Source: Synchiropus splendidus (Eukaryota; Chordata; Actinopteri; Syngnathiformes; Callionymidae). From it: a DNA stretch of 64,000 nucleotides. The notes under the pieces are model-generated. The model ran no database searches. It was given only the letters and a program-made list of their open reading frames with translations, and was not told where the DNA came from. Positions within the stretch are counted from its first letter, which is position 1. Every line of letters begins with the position of its first letter. The stretch is from NCBI RefSeq assembly GCF_027744825.2, contig NC_071336.1, positions 15,341,501 to 15,405,500 on the forward strand, written 5' to 3'. The position numbers and the translations under genes are program-made. Shown here piece by piece: positions 63,006-64,000 of this stretch.

Positions 63006-64000
63006 GTGAGTCCATAGCTGCACTATGTCACGTGCAACACTGAAGTAAGAAGACCTGATCAGCATTCAAGGTCAAGTTGGAAGGATTACTTCGAAAAAAG
63101 AAAAAAAAAGAATGCAATAAATTTAGAATTTACCGTTCTAATCGTAAAAAAGGCTAAATTATTTTTCATGCAAACATAAATCAGTTACTTTTATGTTGTG
63201 AATCACTGACTTTATTATTATGTTACAGCAACTTTCTCTCATTCATTTTCCTATCTCGCTCTCTCTCTCCTCCGCTTGATTGTGGGAGAGAAACCACATA
63301 AATTCATATTCACGATTTATCAGTGGACACTTTTAATTTCTGAAGTTTCATTTCTTTCTTTTTTTTGGGGGGGAGGGACATTATCAGTCCTGTAGTGACA
63401 TGTCTGACTCTCGAAAGTCCTGGTTTTGTTGAACGTGCTGGTTCTGATACACTCGGCTGTGATTTCACATTTCAAACATTTCTAGTCATTATTTGTGGGA
63501 TGCGTTTGAGAGGAAACATCCATCTCCACATAAAAACAGTTCATCAGGCATATCATGCAAATTTTGCAACAGTAGATTCCATTTTTGCAATTCTGTCCTC
63601 GATTCCGTGATCATGGAAAACATAGGGCCCTAAAATACAGCTTAATAAACTGATGCATAACCTTGTATTTGTGTCTTTAGTCTAATGCTACACTGTCACA
63701 GATCAGATAAATCAGGGATCTTCAAAGGTCCACCTGGTTATGTTTAACCTAATATCCCCCCTCCAAAAAAGACTTAAAGAGTAAAAGAAAGAAAAAGAAA
63801 GTGTAAACAAACTCTGTCGCTTGATTAACCACTAACACTGAGTCTTCTGTTTTCATCATGTCTTCCCACTTAATCGGTTGCTGAGCTGCAAATGGAGTCA
63901 CCTCCCAGCACTATCTCAGTGTTTCAGTTTTAAAATGAGCATAGGCATAGTTGCTCTGTTCTTTCATGGTGATGATGATAGAAGCAACTAATGTCTTGTG
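63006..64000 (+). other. ccs intron 7, continues past the window
   Basis: I could not find the expected continuation (a frame starting like LACGIIARSAGLFQNPK) before the right edge, so this intron is at least 995 bases. It contains a pyrimidine-rich patch near 63240-63270 and short A and T runs, but no recognised repeat. Confidence 0.75.

Overview
The window looks like vertebrate nuclear DNA from a ray-finned (teleost) fish. Two genes have clear intron-exon structure with GT..AG junctions. The rest is AT-leaning, non-coding DNA carrying fish-type Tc1/mariner and L1-like remnants, many microsatellites, and dispersed repeats of kinds I recall from teleost genomes. I cannot name the species. There is no sign of a bacterial, viral or plasmid origin.

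Layout: 1-21.5 kb is non-coding, with (CA)n tracts, a dispersed repeat ending in GTGGGGAC/GTCCCCAC, a decayed Tc1 copy (8.44-8.8 kb), two inverted-repeat elements (12.35-12.57 and 14.12-14.72 kb) and a CpG-richer patch with a 40-codon ORF near 18.9 kb. From 21.6 to 26.6 kb on the minus strand lies galactose-3-O-sulfotransferase 3 (gal3st3): an anchor exon at 26472-26574, a catalytic exon at 23874-25149 and a probable 2.3-kb 3' UTR ending at a polyadenylation signal at 21581. From 27.1 to 28.6 kb is an L1-like LINE on the minus strand, internally deleted and flanked by a 13-bp target-site duplication. From 28.6 to 59.7 kb is a gene-poor stretch. It holds a large GACA/GATA microsatellite (32.7 kb), a near-perfect 21-bp-stem hairpin (38.8 kb), a possible conserved non-coding block (39.6-40.0 kb), a dead Tc1 copy (45.5-46.3 kb), a LINE C-terminal fragment (49.0 kb), a CpG-rich block (51.1-51.5 kb), a 21-bp minisatellite (52.6 kb) and a second dead Tc1 copy (58.15-59.3 kb) followed by 183 bp of pure (AT)n. 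From 59.74 kb to the right edge is the copper chaperone for superoxide dismutase (ccs) on the plus strand. Seven coding exons are visible and the last part lies beyond the window.

The two genes are not functionally linked. Gal3st3 is a Golgi sulfotransferase acting on glycans and ccs is a cytosolic copper chaperone. As I recall, human GAL3ST3 and CCS both lie in chromosome band 11q13, so their proximity here fits conserved synteny. I found no convincing new biological system. The observations most worth a second look are the 38.8-kb hairpin, the two unclassified inverted-repeat elements, the 21-bp minisatellite with an inverted terminal unit, the two CpG-rich patches without an assigned gene, and the Tc1 copy bounded by simple repeats just upstream of ccs.
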